Below are positions 1 through 7,363 of a stretch of 64,000 nucleotides of DNA, in pieces. The stretch is from Bradyrhizobium sp. ISRA430 (GTDB taxonomy: Bacteria > Pseudomonadota > Alphaproteobacteria > Rhizobiales > Xanthobacteraceae), in contig NZ_CP094516.1 of assembly GCF_029909975.1 (NCBI RefSeq), positions 6,302,501-6,366,500 on the forward strand, given 5' to 3'. Within the stretch, counting starts at the first letter, position 1. Each line of letters starts with the position of its first letter. The notes under the pieces were generated by a model. It was given only the letters and a program-made list of their open reading frames with translations, did not search any database and was not told the DNA's origin. A program made the position numbers and the translations under genes.

Positions 1-123
1 CTCGATGAGCTCAATCAGGCGCTGAAGACGCCGGCGCCCGCGGTCGAGAACAAGGCCAATATCGATCTCGTCGGCAAATACTACGACAAACTGATCGCAG
101 CGCTCGGCGACGATCAGAACTGA
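1..123 (+). CDS. C-terminal end of an unidentified protein (cut by window edge)
   Basis: Frame 1 is open from the first base to a TGA and gives about 40 residues, ending GKYYDKLIAALGDDQN. The start lies outside the window. The segment is polar and helical-looking with no diagnostic motif, so no function is offered. A strong hairpin about 240 bases downstream could end its transcript. Confidence that it is coding comes from the open frame, codon use like the neighbouring genes and a clean stop. Confidence 0.6.
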   Translation, partial: LDELNQALKTPAPAVENKANIDLVGKYYDKLIAALGDDQN

Positions 124-184
124 GCCCGTCGGCGAAGCGTAGGCGCTTCTTGTTGGGACGATTGTCCGTCTCGCGCCTCACCCT

Positions 185-305
185 GCGTTGTCATGCCCCG
201 CGAAAGCGGGGCATCCAGTACTCCGCGGCGGTGGTGGCGAGAGCGAGCTCCACGACAAACGTCTCTGGAATACTGGATCGCCCGGTCGAGCCCGGCGATG
301 AGGAG
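185..305. repeat. intergenic palindromic repeat
   Basis: This non-coding stretch holds a perfect hairpin, ATGCCCCGC / GCGGGGCAT, followed by GC-rich sequence in which CCAGTA and TACTGG recur as inverted partners. It resembles the dispersed repeats elsewhere in this window. No gene is supported between 124 and 422. Confidence 0.5.
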
Positions 306-361
306 AGAGTGTGTGTAGCTGAGTGCATCGGCGGCCATCCAAACGCTCACCACTACAACCA

Positions 362-389
362 AAAGCCCCGGAGACATCTCCGGGGCTTT
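362..389. terminator. bidirectional terminator-like hairpin
   Basis: Perfect 13-bp arms AAAGCCCCGGAGA / TCTCCGGGGCTTT enclose a 2-base loop. A-rich and T-rich ends give either strand a terminator profile. It lies between the gene ending at 123 on plus and the TRAP binding protein ending at 423 on minus, so it can serve both. Confidence 0.85.
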
Positions 390-422
390 CGTCGTTTCTG
401 ACCTTGCGAACTTTCGAACGCG

Positions 423-1511
423 TTACGTCCTCGTCCGCATCCGCATCATGAAGCTGTCGAAGCTCAGCTCGGCGACCTGCATCCAGGCCAGCGACTCGTT
501 GCGATAGGCCGACAGGCTCGCATACATCTTGCCGAAATGCGGGTTGCTCTTGGCGAGATCGGCGTAGATCCCGTTCGCCGCGCCATAGCATGCTTCCAGC
601 ACTTCCTGTGGGAAGGGCTTCAGGATCGCGCCGGCAACCAGGAGCCGCTTCAGTGCCGGCGGGTTGACGGCATCGTACTTGCCCGTGACCCAGGTGAAGG
701 TGTCGCGCGAGGCAGTCTCGATCGCGGCCTGGTAATACTTCGGCAGCGCGTTCCACTTGTCGAGGTTGATGACGTTGTGGCCCTGGCCGGTGCCTTCCCA
801 CCAACCCGGATAGTAATAGTACTTCGCGACCTTCACGAAGCCGAGCTTCTCGTCGTCATAGGGGCCGACCCATTCGGCGGCATCGATGGTGCCCTTCTCG
901 AGCGCCGGATAGATGTCGCCGCCCGCGATCTGCTGCGGCACGCCGCCGACCTTGGCGATGATCGTGCCGGCGAAACCGCCGACGCGGAATTTCAGACCCT
1001 GGAAATCCGCCATCGACTTGATCTCCTTCCGGAACCAGCCGCCCATCTGGGCGCCGGTCGAACCGGTCGGAATGCCGATCGCGTTGTACTCCTTGAGCAG
1101 ATCGTTGAGCATCTCCTGACCGCCGCCCCAGATCAGCCAGGAAATGTGCTGGCGCGTGTTGAGACCGAACGGCAGGGCGGTGCCGAACGTGAAGGCGGGG
1201 TTCTTGCCCCAATAATAGTAGAGCGCGGTGTTGCCGATCTCGACGGTGCCGTTGGACACAGCGTCAAGCACTTGCAATCCCGGGACGATTTCGCCGGCGG
1301 CAAATGGCTGAATCTGGAAACGGTTGTCCGTTATCTCGGCGACGCGTTTGCTGAAATACTCGCAGCCGCCGTACAACGTATCGAGCGATTTCGGCCAGCT
1401 TGCAGCGTACCGCCACTTGATTTCCGGCATCGATTGCGCAATCGCGGGCGCTGCGACCGTGCTTGCGGCAAGGCCAAGACCGCCCGCCTTCAGGAATTGA
1501 CGACGTTCCAT
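423..1511 (-). CDS. TRAP transporter solute-binding protein, TakP/DctP7-like
   Basis: This 362-residue protein is a periplasmic ligand-binding component of a tripartite ATP-independent transporter. A twin-arginine-like leader (RRQFLK at residues 3-8, cleavage near AIA at 25) precedes the mature protein. KFRVGG around 174-179 carries the conserved carboxylate-binding Arg, and EWVGPYDD at 213-220 is typical of the TakP branch that binds 2-oxo acids. The chosen ATG has AGAGGGGAA just upstream and places the leader at the N-terminus; upstream codons lack family resemblance. No DctQ or DctM membrane subunit is in the window, so it is an orphan here. It lies downstream of a dehydrogenase, a dioxygenase and a GntR regulator on the same strand and may deliver their substrate, which is inference. 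Confidence 0.9.
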   Translation of the reverse strand: MERRQFLKAGGLGLAASTVAAPAIAQSMPEIKWRYAASWPKSLDTLYGGCEYFSKRVAEITDNRFQIQPFAAGEIVPGLQVLDAVSNGTVEIGNTALYYYWGKNPAFTFGTALPFGLNTRQHISWLIWGGGQEMLNDLLKEYNAIGIPTGSTGAQMGGWFRKEIKSMADFQGLKFRVGGFAGTIIAKVGGVPQQIAGGDIYPALEKGTIDAAEWVGPYDDEKLGFVKVAKYYYYPGWWEGTGQGHNVINLDKWNALPKYYQAAIETASRDTFTWVTGKYDAVNPPALKRLLVAGAILKPFPQEVLEACYGAANGIYADLAKSNPHFGKMYASLSAYRNESLAWMQVAELSFDSFMMRMRTRT

Positions 1512-1691
1512 TCGCTTCCCCTCTGTTGCTGTCGATACATCGACGAGGGATACGATCTTCGTGTCGCTTTGGTCTTCGTCGCTGCTCGACGTTTCTTGGT
1601 GTCCGGAATTCAATGTTCCAGGATCGCGGTCAGGATGACGAAAGGCCAGGCGCAAATCAAGGGCGCGCCCGGCCGCCGGTGGTGCCCCGCT

Positions 1692-3005
1692 TCAATGTTG
1701 CGCTGCGAACGCGGCTTCCATGGCCTTGCGCACCTTCACTGTCTCGTTGTTGGCATCGAACTCGACGTCGCTCCAGCGCACGACCTCGCCGTGCGCGACG
1801 TCATGTCTCAGCCGAAGGCGGTGCGCCAGACCGATCGGCAGCGCGCCGGCCGCGAGGCTTGCCGCCGCCGGCATCAGCTTGCCCCATACCGTGTAGCCGC
1901 CTTCGCCGTCCAGCATCTCGCCGGCGCGCAAAGGCCGCTTGGCGACCGCCGCAACGTCGCCGCGGAAGCCGTAGGCCTGCCCGGTCGGCTCGCCGCGCAG
2001 CGCGGCCGAAAGGATCGAGACGTTCAGCTCCAGCCCGATCAGATGATAGGGCTTGTACATCGCCGCATAGCGCCCGCTCGCGTCGGTCTTCAGCCCGTAC
2101 TGCTTGAAGCAGTCGGCGGCATAATCGTTCGGCGCCTCCAGCACGACGTATACGCCCCAGCGCAGATCGCGAAACACGGGCCGGCCATCGCGCTCGAGCG
2201 ACGAGACCACCTCCACCACCCCCGACCGCTCCAGCACGCCGCCTCGCTCGCGCGGACGCATCACGTGCGGCAGATCGTCGACGCCGCAGGGCGGAAACTT
2301 CAGCCCGCTCGCGGGCACGTCGAGCCCGCAGGCATTGGCGATCGCCGCCATCTCGATCGCAGACTTGGTGCCGTCGAGGAAGGAGTTGAACATCTGCGGA
2401 TTCATACCGGCCGACTGTGCCTCGCCCGCAGTCAGGCCGTAGTGCTGCCAGACATTGTCCGGGGTCACGTCATGATAGGCCGGCAGATATTTCGTGCCCT
2501 TGCCGGCGGCGACGACGCGAAAGCCGGTGGCGCGCGCCCAGTCGACCATCTCCGCCGTGAGCGCCGGCTGGTCGCCATAGGCGAGCGAATAGACAACGCC
2601 GGCCTTGCGCGCTTCCTCAGCCAGGAGCGGGCCTGCCAGCACGTCGGCCTCGACATTCACCATGACGATGTGCCTGCCGGCCGCGATCGCGGCGCGGGCG
2701 TGGCGGATGCCGACCGCCGGGTTACCGGTCGCCTCCACCACGACGTCCATCGCGCCGCCGGCAATCGCGCGCGCGCCGTCATCGGTGAAGGTGGTCGCAG
2801 CGATGCGTGCGGCGTCCCAGCCGACGGTGCGGCAGGCTTCGCGCGCGCGGTCGCGATCGATGTCGACGATGATCGGCACCTCTAACCCCGGCACGTGCGG
2901 CACCTGAGCCAAAAACATCGAGCCGAATTTTCCGGCACCGATCAGCGCCACGCGCACGGACTTGCCGGCGGCGGCGCGGGCTTGAAGCAGGCGGAACAGG
3001 TTCAT
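1692..3005 (-). CDS. NAD(P)-binding oxidoreductase with C-terminal SAF-like domain
   Basis: This 437-residue protein has an N-terminal Rossmann fold (ALIGAGKFGSMF near 20-31). A middle catalytic region resembles homoserine dehydrogenase/Gfo-Idh proteins, and a SAF-like segment (KRPLRAGEMLDGEGGYTVWG) sits in the last quarter. Such proteins are usually annotated as homoserine-dehydrogenase-like or FlgA-like oxidoreductases, and their substrates are mostly unassigned. The ATG giving MNLFRLLQARAAAG was chosen because further upstream the frame runs into an intergenic repeat. It sits between a TRAP binding protein and a PhyH-type dioxygenase, suggesting oxidation of an imported small organic acid or sugar acid. 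That role is inference. Confidence 0.85.
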   Translation of the reverse strand: MNLFRLLQARAAAGKSVRVALIGAGKFGSMFLAQVPHVPGLEVPIIVDIDRDRAREACRTVGWDAARIAATTFTDDGARAIAGGAMDVVVEATGNPAVGIRHARAAIAAGRHIVMVNVEADVLAGPLLAEEARKAGVVYSLAYGDQPALTAEMVDWARATGFRVVAAGKGTKYLPAYHDVTPDNVWQHYGLTAGEAQSAGMNPQMFNSFLDGTKSAIEMAAIANACGLDVPASGLKFPPCGVDDLPHVMRPRERGGVLERSGVVEVVSSLERDGRPVFRDLRWGVYVVLEAPNDYAADCFKQYGLKTDASGRYAAMYKPYHLIGLELNVSILSAALRGEPTGQAYGFRGDVAAVAKRPLRAGEMLDGEGGYTVWGKLMPAAASLAAGALPIGLAHRLRLRHDVAHGEVVRWSDVEFDANNETVKVRKAMEAAFAAQH

Positions 3006-3059
3006 GGGGGTGTTTCCGTAAGTGCTATTGCTGCCGGGATAACGCGAACGTCCAACATT

Positions 3060-3216
3060 CGTCATTCCGGGGCGCGACAAAGTCGCGAGCCCGGAATCCA
3101 TTCATCCGCGTCCTCTGCGGCGCGATGGATTCTCCGATGCGCAATTGCGCATCATAGTTCGACGTTCCCGGGCCGCGCTTTGCGCGGTCCCGTCGCGTCG
3201 CCCCGGAATGACAGCG
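3060..3216. repeat. palindromic repeat, CATTCCGGGGCG family, copy 1
   Basis: The element opens with GTCATTCCGGGGCG and closes with CGCCCCGGAATGAC. Its core GATGGATTCTCCGATGCGCA reappears almost unchanged about 980 bases away on the other side of the dioxygenase gene. It is non-coding, and could fold into a long hairpin at the RNA level. Confidence 0.85.
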
Positions 3217-3221
3217 ACAGC

Positions 3222-4022
3222 CTACTCTGCCGCCTGCCTTGGCGCACGTGCAAGGTGCAGCAGGGCGTCGTCGTCCACCGTCTTGATCGGCGTGAAATCG
3301 CGATGCGCGATGTATTCCGGCCGCGTCGGCGTGCGGATGTAATTCGAGACCGCGTTCAGCGTCAGGTACACGATCTTGCGCGGATAGGGAGTGATGTTGC
3401 CGCTCGAGCCGTGCACGAGGTTGCCGTGGAACATCAGCATGCCGCCGGGCTTGCCGGTCGGCGCCACGATGCCGCCCTGGTTCACCAGCCGCGTCACGGT
3501 TTCCTCGTCCAGCGTCCACAACGGATACGACGTGGTCGCAAGATCATGCGCGGCCTCGAGGTCGCCGGCATTCTGGCTGCGCGGCACCAGCATGAGCGGA
3601 CCGTTGATCGGCATCACCTCGTCGAGGAAGATCGCGATGTTCATCGCGCGCGGCTCGGGCATGCCGTCATCGCGCTTCCAGGTGCCGTAGTCCTGGTGCC
3701 ATTGCCAGACATCGCCGGTAAAGGCCGATTTCGCGTTGATTTTGAACTGGTGCATGTAGACCGGTTCACCGAAAACCTGCTCGACCGGCCCGATCATGCG
3801 CGGATGCGCACCGAGGACCCCGAATGCTTCGTTGTAGAGATGCGCTGCGAAGGCCGTGCGCGGTGCGCCGCTCTTCTCGCGCCAGACTTCGGGGCGGTCA
3901 GCGTCGTAGATGCCGACCGCCTCACGTGCGAGGAAATCGACCTCCTCCCGGCTGAACAGCTCGGGCAGAAACAGCCAGCCCTCGCGGTGGAAGAACTCCA
4001 ATTGCTCCGGGGTCAGTTTCAT
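3222..4022 (-). CDS. PhyH/ectoine-hydroxylase-like Fe(II)/2-oxoglutarate dioxygenase
   Basis: This 266-residue protein has the phytanoyl-CoA dioxygenase fold. The iron triad is visible as H109-x-D111 in QWHQDYGTW and H204 in LVHGSSGN, and the segment after H204 contains the Arg expected to hold 2-oxoglutarate. Length matches small-molecule hydroxylases of this family. The ATG is fixed by AGGAGG a few bases upstream; the open frame continuing upstream is repeat sequence. It probably hydroxylates a small metabolite, but the substrate cannot be read from the sequence. The downstream dehydrogenase and TRAP binding protein on the same strand suggest a short uptake-and-oxidation pathway under the adjacent GntR regulator. 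Confidence 0.9.
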   Translation of the reverse strand: MKLTPEQLEFFHREGWLFLPELFSREEVDFLAREAVGIYDADRPEVWREKSGAPRTAFAAHLYNEAFGVLGAHPRMIGPVEQVFGEPVYMHQFKINAKSAFTGDVWQWHQDYGTWKRDDGMPEPRAMNIAIFLDEVMPINGPLMLVPRSQNAGDLEAAHDLATTSYPLWTLDEETVTRLVNQGGIVAPTGKPGGMLMFHGNLVHGSSGNITPYPRKIVYLTLNAVSNYIRTPTRPEYIAHRDFTPIKTVDDDALLHLARAPRQAAE

Positions 4023-4053
4023 GGGGGTATCCTCCTGTTTGTTTTGCTTTTTG

Positions 4054-4176
4054 TCATTCCGGGGCGATGCGCAGCGTCGGACCCGGAATCCAGTCATCCG
4101 CAATCTCTCGCCCGATGGATTCTCCGATGCGCAATTGCGCATCATAGCTCGACGCTTCGCATCGCCCCGGAATGAC
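4054..4176. repeat. palindromic repeat, CATTCCGGGGCG family, copy 2
   Basis: It starts GTCATTCCGGGGCGATGCG and ends CGCCCCGGAATGACGG, with the same GATGGATTCTCCGATGCGCA core as copy 1, in the same orientation. It lies between the dioxygenase and GntR genes, so the dioxygenase gene is bracketed by direct copies. Confidence 0.85.
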
Positions 4177-4187
4177 GGCGTTTGCGA

Positions 4188-4865
4188 CTACGCTGCCGCA
4201 TCGTCCGTCGCTTTCAATCTCTCCTCAGTCATCCGTCCTGCCGTCTGCGCATGCGCGAGCGCGGCGCGTTCGGCCGCCTGCGCTTTGCCCGCGAGAATGT
4301 GTCCGGCGATCGTCGCATGCTCAGCCCAGGCGCTGTCGCGATAGTCGAGCTCGGAGAGCACCGTCGCCATCGAGCGGCGCATGTGCGGCCATTGCGGCGC
4401 AATCGTCTCCTCGATCACGGGATTGCCGGCGAGGCGATAGATCGCGCCGTGAAATTCGACATCGAGCACGATCAGCTCGGACAGCGGCGTCTTCCGATTG
4501 ATGGCGTGTCCGGCACGCAGCGCGGCTGCGAGCCGCTCGCGTCCCGCCGCATCGCTTGCCGCGCGCTCGGCGGCGAGCCGGGCTGCGAGCGCGTCGATCG
4601 CGCCGCGCACCTCGTAGAGCTGACGAATGCGCGCGGGATCGAGCTGGGTGACTTCAAAGCCGCGCCGGCCGCTCTCGGCAACCAGGCCTTGCCGATGCAA
4701 CAGGTGCAGCGCGTGCGACACCGGCTGACGCGACACGCCGAGCCTGTCGGCGAGCTCGTTCTGACGGATGCGCTGACCGGGCTGAAGAGTGCGGTCGGAG
4801 ATCGCCTCCAGGATCCGCGCGTAGACCTGGTCGATCAAATTGGGGAGCGGGTCGAGAGGGATCAC
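4188..4865 (-). CDS. GntR-family transcriptional regulator, FCD subfamily
   Basis: This 225-residue protein has an N-terminal winged helix (helix-turn-helix around 35-65, ELADRLGVSRQPVSHALHLL) and an all-helical FCD effector domain behind it, with RGAIDALAARLA and an HGAIYRLAGNP-type metal-binding histidine. FCD regulators usually repress transport and catabolic genes until a small carboxylate binds. A perfect 20-bp palindrome lies 17 to 36 bases upstream of the ATG, an ideal autoregulatory operator. The dioxygenase, dehydrogenase and TRAP genes follow on the same strand and are the likely targets. Confidence 0.9.
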   Translation of the reverse strand: MIPLDPLPNLIDQVYARILEAISDRTLQPGQRIRQNELADRLGVSRQPVSHALHLLHRQGLVAESGRRGFEVTQLDPARIRQLYEVRGAIDALAARLAAERAASDAAGRERLAAALRAGHAINRKTPLSELIVLDVEFHGAIYRLAGNPVIEETIAPQWPHMRRSMATVLSELDYRDSAWAEHATIAGHILAGKAQAAERAALAHAQTAGRMTEERLKATDDAAA

Positions 4866-4881
4866 GCCGGCGACTCCTTCG

Positions 4882-4901
4882 GAATACGGAATTCCGTATT
4901 C
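4882..4901. promoter_or_regulatory. perfect 20-bp palindrome, probable GntR operator
   Basis: GAATACGGAATTCCGTATTC is its own reverse complement. Its A/T-rich arms stand out in GC-rich DNA, and its distance from the GntR start suits repression of that promoter. Palindromes of this size are typical FCD-GntR sites; binding itself is inferred. Confidence 0.75.
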
Positions 4902-5027
4902 GGACGCTACCGCTGGGCAAGGGGGGCGTCAAGCGGGCATCACGCCGCTGCAGCGGATTTGTCGACTAAGCTATTGTAAACAGGTTAGTTTTCGACATTT
5001 TTCTCGGGCTTGGCCCGGACTGCCATT

Positions 5028-5055
5028 CTACCTTGCATGGGGTTGTTTTCGCGAA
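5028..5055. repeat. dispersed repeat CTACYTTGCATGGGG, copy 1
   Basis: The core CTACCTTGCATGGGGTTG followed by TTTT recurs at 52805 with a single difference. Both copies lie a few tens of bases beyond the stop codon of a minus-strand gene and have the same orientation relative to it. The rest of the 4902-5087 gap shows no gene. Confidence 0.7.
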
Positions 5056-5087
5056 AATGCATCGGGTGACGCCGGACGCCATGCGGC

Positions 5088-5945
5088 CTAGCTGTCCAGC
5101 ACCTCCACCTCCATCGCCGCGATCCGCTCCGCATCGGCCACGGCTTCGATCCCGGAGATCCTGTCGCCGTTGAAGCTGACGCGCAGGGCGATACGTAGAT
5201 GGCCACCGAAGATGACGGCGACGCCCATGACACCATCGACCAGCGCGGGCCGTGCGGCCTGGGCGCGTCCCTTGAAGGTCTGCGCGACTGCATCGGCGCC
5301 CAGGATTTCAGGCAGCGAGCCGAGCCGCACCGCGGCCTGATCGGCGCGCATGACGACCTCGGGATCGAGCACGGCGAGCAGGCCTTCGAAATTGCCTTCG
5401 CGTGAAGCCGCGAGGAAGGCCTCGACGATTTTTCGCTGGCGGGAGAGATCCGTCTCGGGCACCGGCGCGCCCTGCACCCGGCGCCGTGCGCGGCTGGCGA
5501 GCTGCCGCGACGCCTCGACCGAGCGACCGACGATCGGCGCGATCTCCTCGAAGGGCACGGCGAACATGTCGTGCAGCACGAAGGCGAGCCGCTCCGCCGG
5601 CTGCAGTGTCTCCAAGACGATCAGCAACGCCGCGCCGACGGAATCGGCCATCTCGGCCTCGCGCTCGCGCGCATCGTCGACCGGCTCCGGCACGTCCGGG
5701 CCCATCGGGTCCTCGCGGCGCGATTTCCGCGCCCGCAACATGTCGAGGCAAATGCGCGCGACGACCGTGGTCAGCCATCCCCGCAAATTCGCGACATCCG
5801 AGGTGTCGCTGCGGCTCAGCCGCAGCCAGGTCTCCTGCACGGCGTCATCGACCTCGCCGCGCGATCCAAGCATCCGGAACGCGACGGCGCGTAAATGATC
5901 CCGATTGGCCTCGAACTGTTGGCTAAGAAAATTCTCTTCAGTCAT
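5088..5945 (-). CDS. ECF sigma factor with C-terminal SnoaL-like domain, ECF41 type
   Basis: This 285-residue protein joins sigma region 2 (residues about 10-75, DDAVQETWLRL and LTTVVARICLDMLRA) and region 4 (about 115-165, LQPAERLAFVLHDMF, EEIAPIVGRS) to a SnoaL-like C-terminal domain of about 110 residues. The linker has GPDVPEPV, resembling the conserved LPEP linker of ECF41 factors, whose C-terminal domain modulates activity in place of an anti-sigma factor. The usual DGGG motif of that domain is not evident (RADQAAVRLG instead), so a related ECF56-like group is possible. The divergent gene encodes a carboxymuconolactone-decarboxylase-family protein, the classic ECF41 partner. Confidence 0.9.
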   Translation of the reverse strand: MTEENFLSQQFEANRDHLRAVAFRMLGSRGEVDDAVQETWLRLSRSDTSDVANLRGWLTTVVARICLDMLRARKSRREDPMGPDVPEPVDDAREREAEMADSVGAALLIVLETLQPAERLAFVLHDMFAVPFEEIAPIVGRSVEASRQLASRARRRVQGAPVPETDLSRQRKIVEAFLAASREGNFEGLLAVLDPEVVMRADQAAVRLGSLPEILGADAVAQTFKGRAQAARPALVDGVMGVAVIFGGHLRIALRVSFNGDRISGIEAVADAERIAAMEVEVLDS

Positions 5946-5946
5946 C

Positions 5947-5973
5947 GGTCACATTCCCTTCGCGTGATCCGTC
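5947..5973 (+). promoter_or_regulatory. candidate ECF41-dependent promoter
   Basis: GGTCACA, then 16 bases, then CGTC reads toward the carboxymuconolactone-decarboxylase gene. The known ECF41 consensus is TGTCACA-N16-CGTC, so this is one mismatch with exact spacing. It gives a leader of roughly 60 bases before the start codon. Use of this site by the adjacent sigma factor is inferred. Confidence 0.75.
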
Positions 5974-6042
5974 ATGCCCATGACGACGCAAATCCGGCCG
6001 ATGTGACCGGAGCCGTCGAAATTCCTGACATGGAGACACGAC

Positions 6043-6501
6043 ATGATGCACGCACGTATGAATCACCCGGTGATGGTCCTGCCCGAGGCCATGAAGGCGC
6101 TGCAGGACCTGAATGCCGTGAACCAGCAAGGTCTCTCGGAAAAGCTCCTGGAACTGGTGCACCTGCGCGCCAGCCAGATCAATGGCTGCAGCGTCTGCGT
6201 GGATATGCATCCCAAGCTCGCCCGCAAGGCCGGCGAGACCGACGAGCGCCTGTTCGCGGTCGCCGCCTGGCGCGATACGCCCTACTTCACCGAAGCCGAG
6301 CGCGCCGCGCTGGCACTCACGGAGGCGGTCACGCGTCTCGCCGATCGTGAAGACCCGGTGCCGGATGCGATCTGGAACGAAGCCGCCAAGCATTTCGACG
6401 AGCGCGAGCTATCGGCGCTCGTCCTCTCGATCGCGACGATCAATGTCTGGAACCGGCTGAATGTCGCGGTCAGGGCTCCGGTCGGCTCGTGGAAGGTGTG
6501 A
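6043..6501 (+). CDS. carboxymuconolactone decarboxylase / AhpD-family protein
   Basis: This 152-residue protein has the AhpD-like core: KLLELVHLRASQINGCSVCVDMH at about 38-60 holds the CxxC pair (CSVC) and the downstream His of the redox site. The helical C-terminal half (LTEAVTRLADR, LVLSIATINVWNRLNV) is typical. It probably acts as a peroxidase-like or thiol-reducing enzyme in the cytoplasm. GGAG seven bases upstream supports the ATG, with a second in-frame ATG immediately after. It is divergent from the ECF41 sigma gene and preceded by a matching promoter, so it is the likely sole regulon member at this site. Confidence 0.92.
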   Translation: MMHARMNHPVMVLPEAMKALQDLNAVNQQGLSEKLLELVHLRASQINGCSVCVDMHPKLARKAGETDERLFAVAAWRDTPYFTEAERAALALTEAVTRLADREDPVPDAIWNEAAKHFDERELSALVLSIATINVWNRLNVAVRAPVGSWKV

Positions 6502-6512
6502 GGAATGTAATC

Positions 6513-6544
6513 TTTCCCTCTCCCCTTGTAAGGGGAGAGGGAAA
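6513..6544. terminator. bidirectional terminator-like hairpin
   Basis: Perfect 15-bp arms, TTTCCCTCTCCCCTT and its complement, flank a 2-base loop in the short gap between two convergent genes. Terminal T and A runs give a terminator profile for both strands. The same CTCCCC..GGGGAG theme recurs at several gene ends in this window. Confidence 0.85.
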
Positions 6545-6548
6545 AGGC

Positions 6549-7361
6549 CTACTCCCTCAAAAACGCGTCCACCGCTTCGCCATATTCCAGCGGTGCCTGC
6601 TCGAACATCCAGTGGCCGGCATTCGCGATCACCGCCGTCTTCGCGCCGGCGATGTGCTCGGCCAGCACGCGCCAGATCACCGACAGGCTGCCCGTCGTCG
6701 CGCCGCCGCCGATAAGAAGCGTCGGCGTCCTGATCGCCTGCGCGTCGGACAGCGTGTAGGGCCTGCGCTGTTCGTTGATCTGGCCGAGGAAGGTGATGGC
6801 GTTGTCGCGCAGTTGCTGCTTCGCCGCCGCCGGCACGCGCCGCCACGAGCCGTCGCCTTCGATGCCTTCATAGAAATTCTGCAGCGCGCCCTCGACGTCG
6901 CCGGCGCGGATCATCTCGACCGAGCGTGCCGTACGCGCGGCAAGCGGCGGATGCGCAGGCGTGCCCGCCGGGACCGGCAGCGTTGCGTCGAGATCGCCGC
7001 CGGGCTCGGCCAGCACCAGTTTTCGCAAGAGATCAGGCCGCGCCTGGGCCACGCGAAACGCGATGTGTCCGCCGCGCGAGTGCCCCATCAGGTCGACCGG
7101 CAGGGGGCTGACCTGCTCGATGAAGCCGATCACGTCGGCGACATGCTGGGCCATCTTGTAGTCGTCGCCGACGGCGTCCCAGTGCTCGGGAAAGAAATGC
7201 CGCAGGCTCACCGAGATCACGCGATGATTCTGCGACAGCGGGCCGAGCACCGAATACCAGGTGCGGAAGTCGCCGAGCGTGCCGTGCACACAGACCAGCG
7301 GCGGACCTTCTCCGATTTCGAGATAGGCCATGTCGTAACCGTTGACGCGAAATGTCTGCAT
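6549..7361 (-). CDS. alpha/beta hydrolase, tandem copy 2
   Basis: This 270-residue single-domain hydrolase shows the oxyanion region CVHGTLGDFRTW near 24-35 and the nucleophile elbow GHSRGGH with Ser95. A C-terminal ANAGHWMFEQAP segment supplies the catalytic His. It resembles esterases and epoxide- or haloalkane-type hydrolases, but the substrate is unknown. It begins two bases after the stop of a close paralogue, and almost every motif is shared (SLRHFF, VDLMGHSRGGHI, AEPGG), so the pair arose by tandem duplication and is co-transcribed. No signal peptide is seen, so it is cytoplasmic. Confidence 0.9.
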   Translation of the reverse strand: MQTFRVNGYDMAYLEIGEGPPLVCVHGTLGDFRTWYSVLGPLSQNHRVISVSLRHFFPEHWDAVGDDYKMAQHVADVIGFIEQVSPLPVDLMGHSRGGHIAFRVAQARPDLLRKLVLAEPGGDLDATLPVPAGTPAHPPLAARTARSVEMIRAGDVEGALQNFYEGIEGDGSWRRVPAAAKQQLRDNAITFLGQINEQRRPYTLSDAQAIRTPTLLIGGGATTGSLSVIWRVLAEHIAGAKTAVIANAGHWMFEQAPLEYGEAVDAFLRE

Positions 7362-7363
7362 GA

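Noticed and set aside
537..2885. 782-codon open frame on plus strand
   Set aside because: It runs antisense through two clear minus-strand genes, has no family resemblance or ribosome binding site, and is explained by high GC codon bias.
3060..4176. CRISPR-like array because of repeated units
   Set aside because: Only two long palindromic copies separated by a whole gene; no short regular repeats and spacers exist anywhere in the window.
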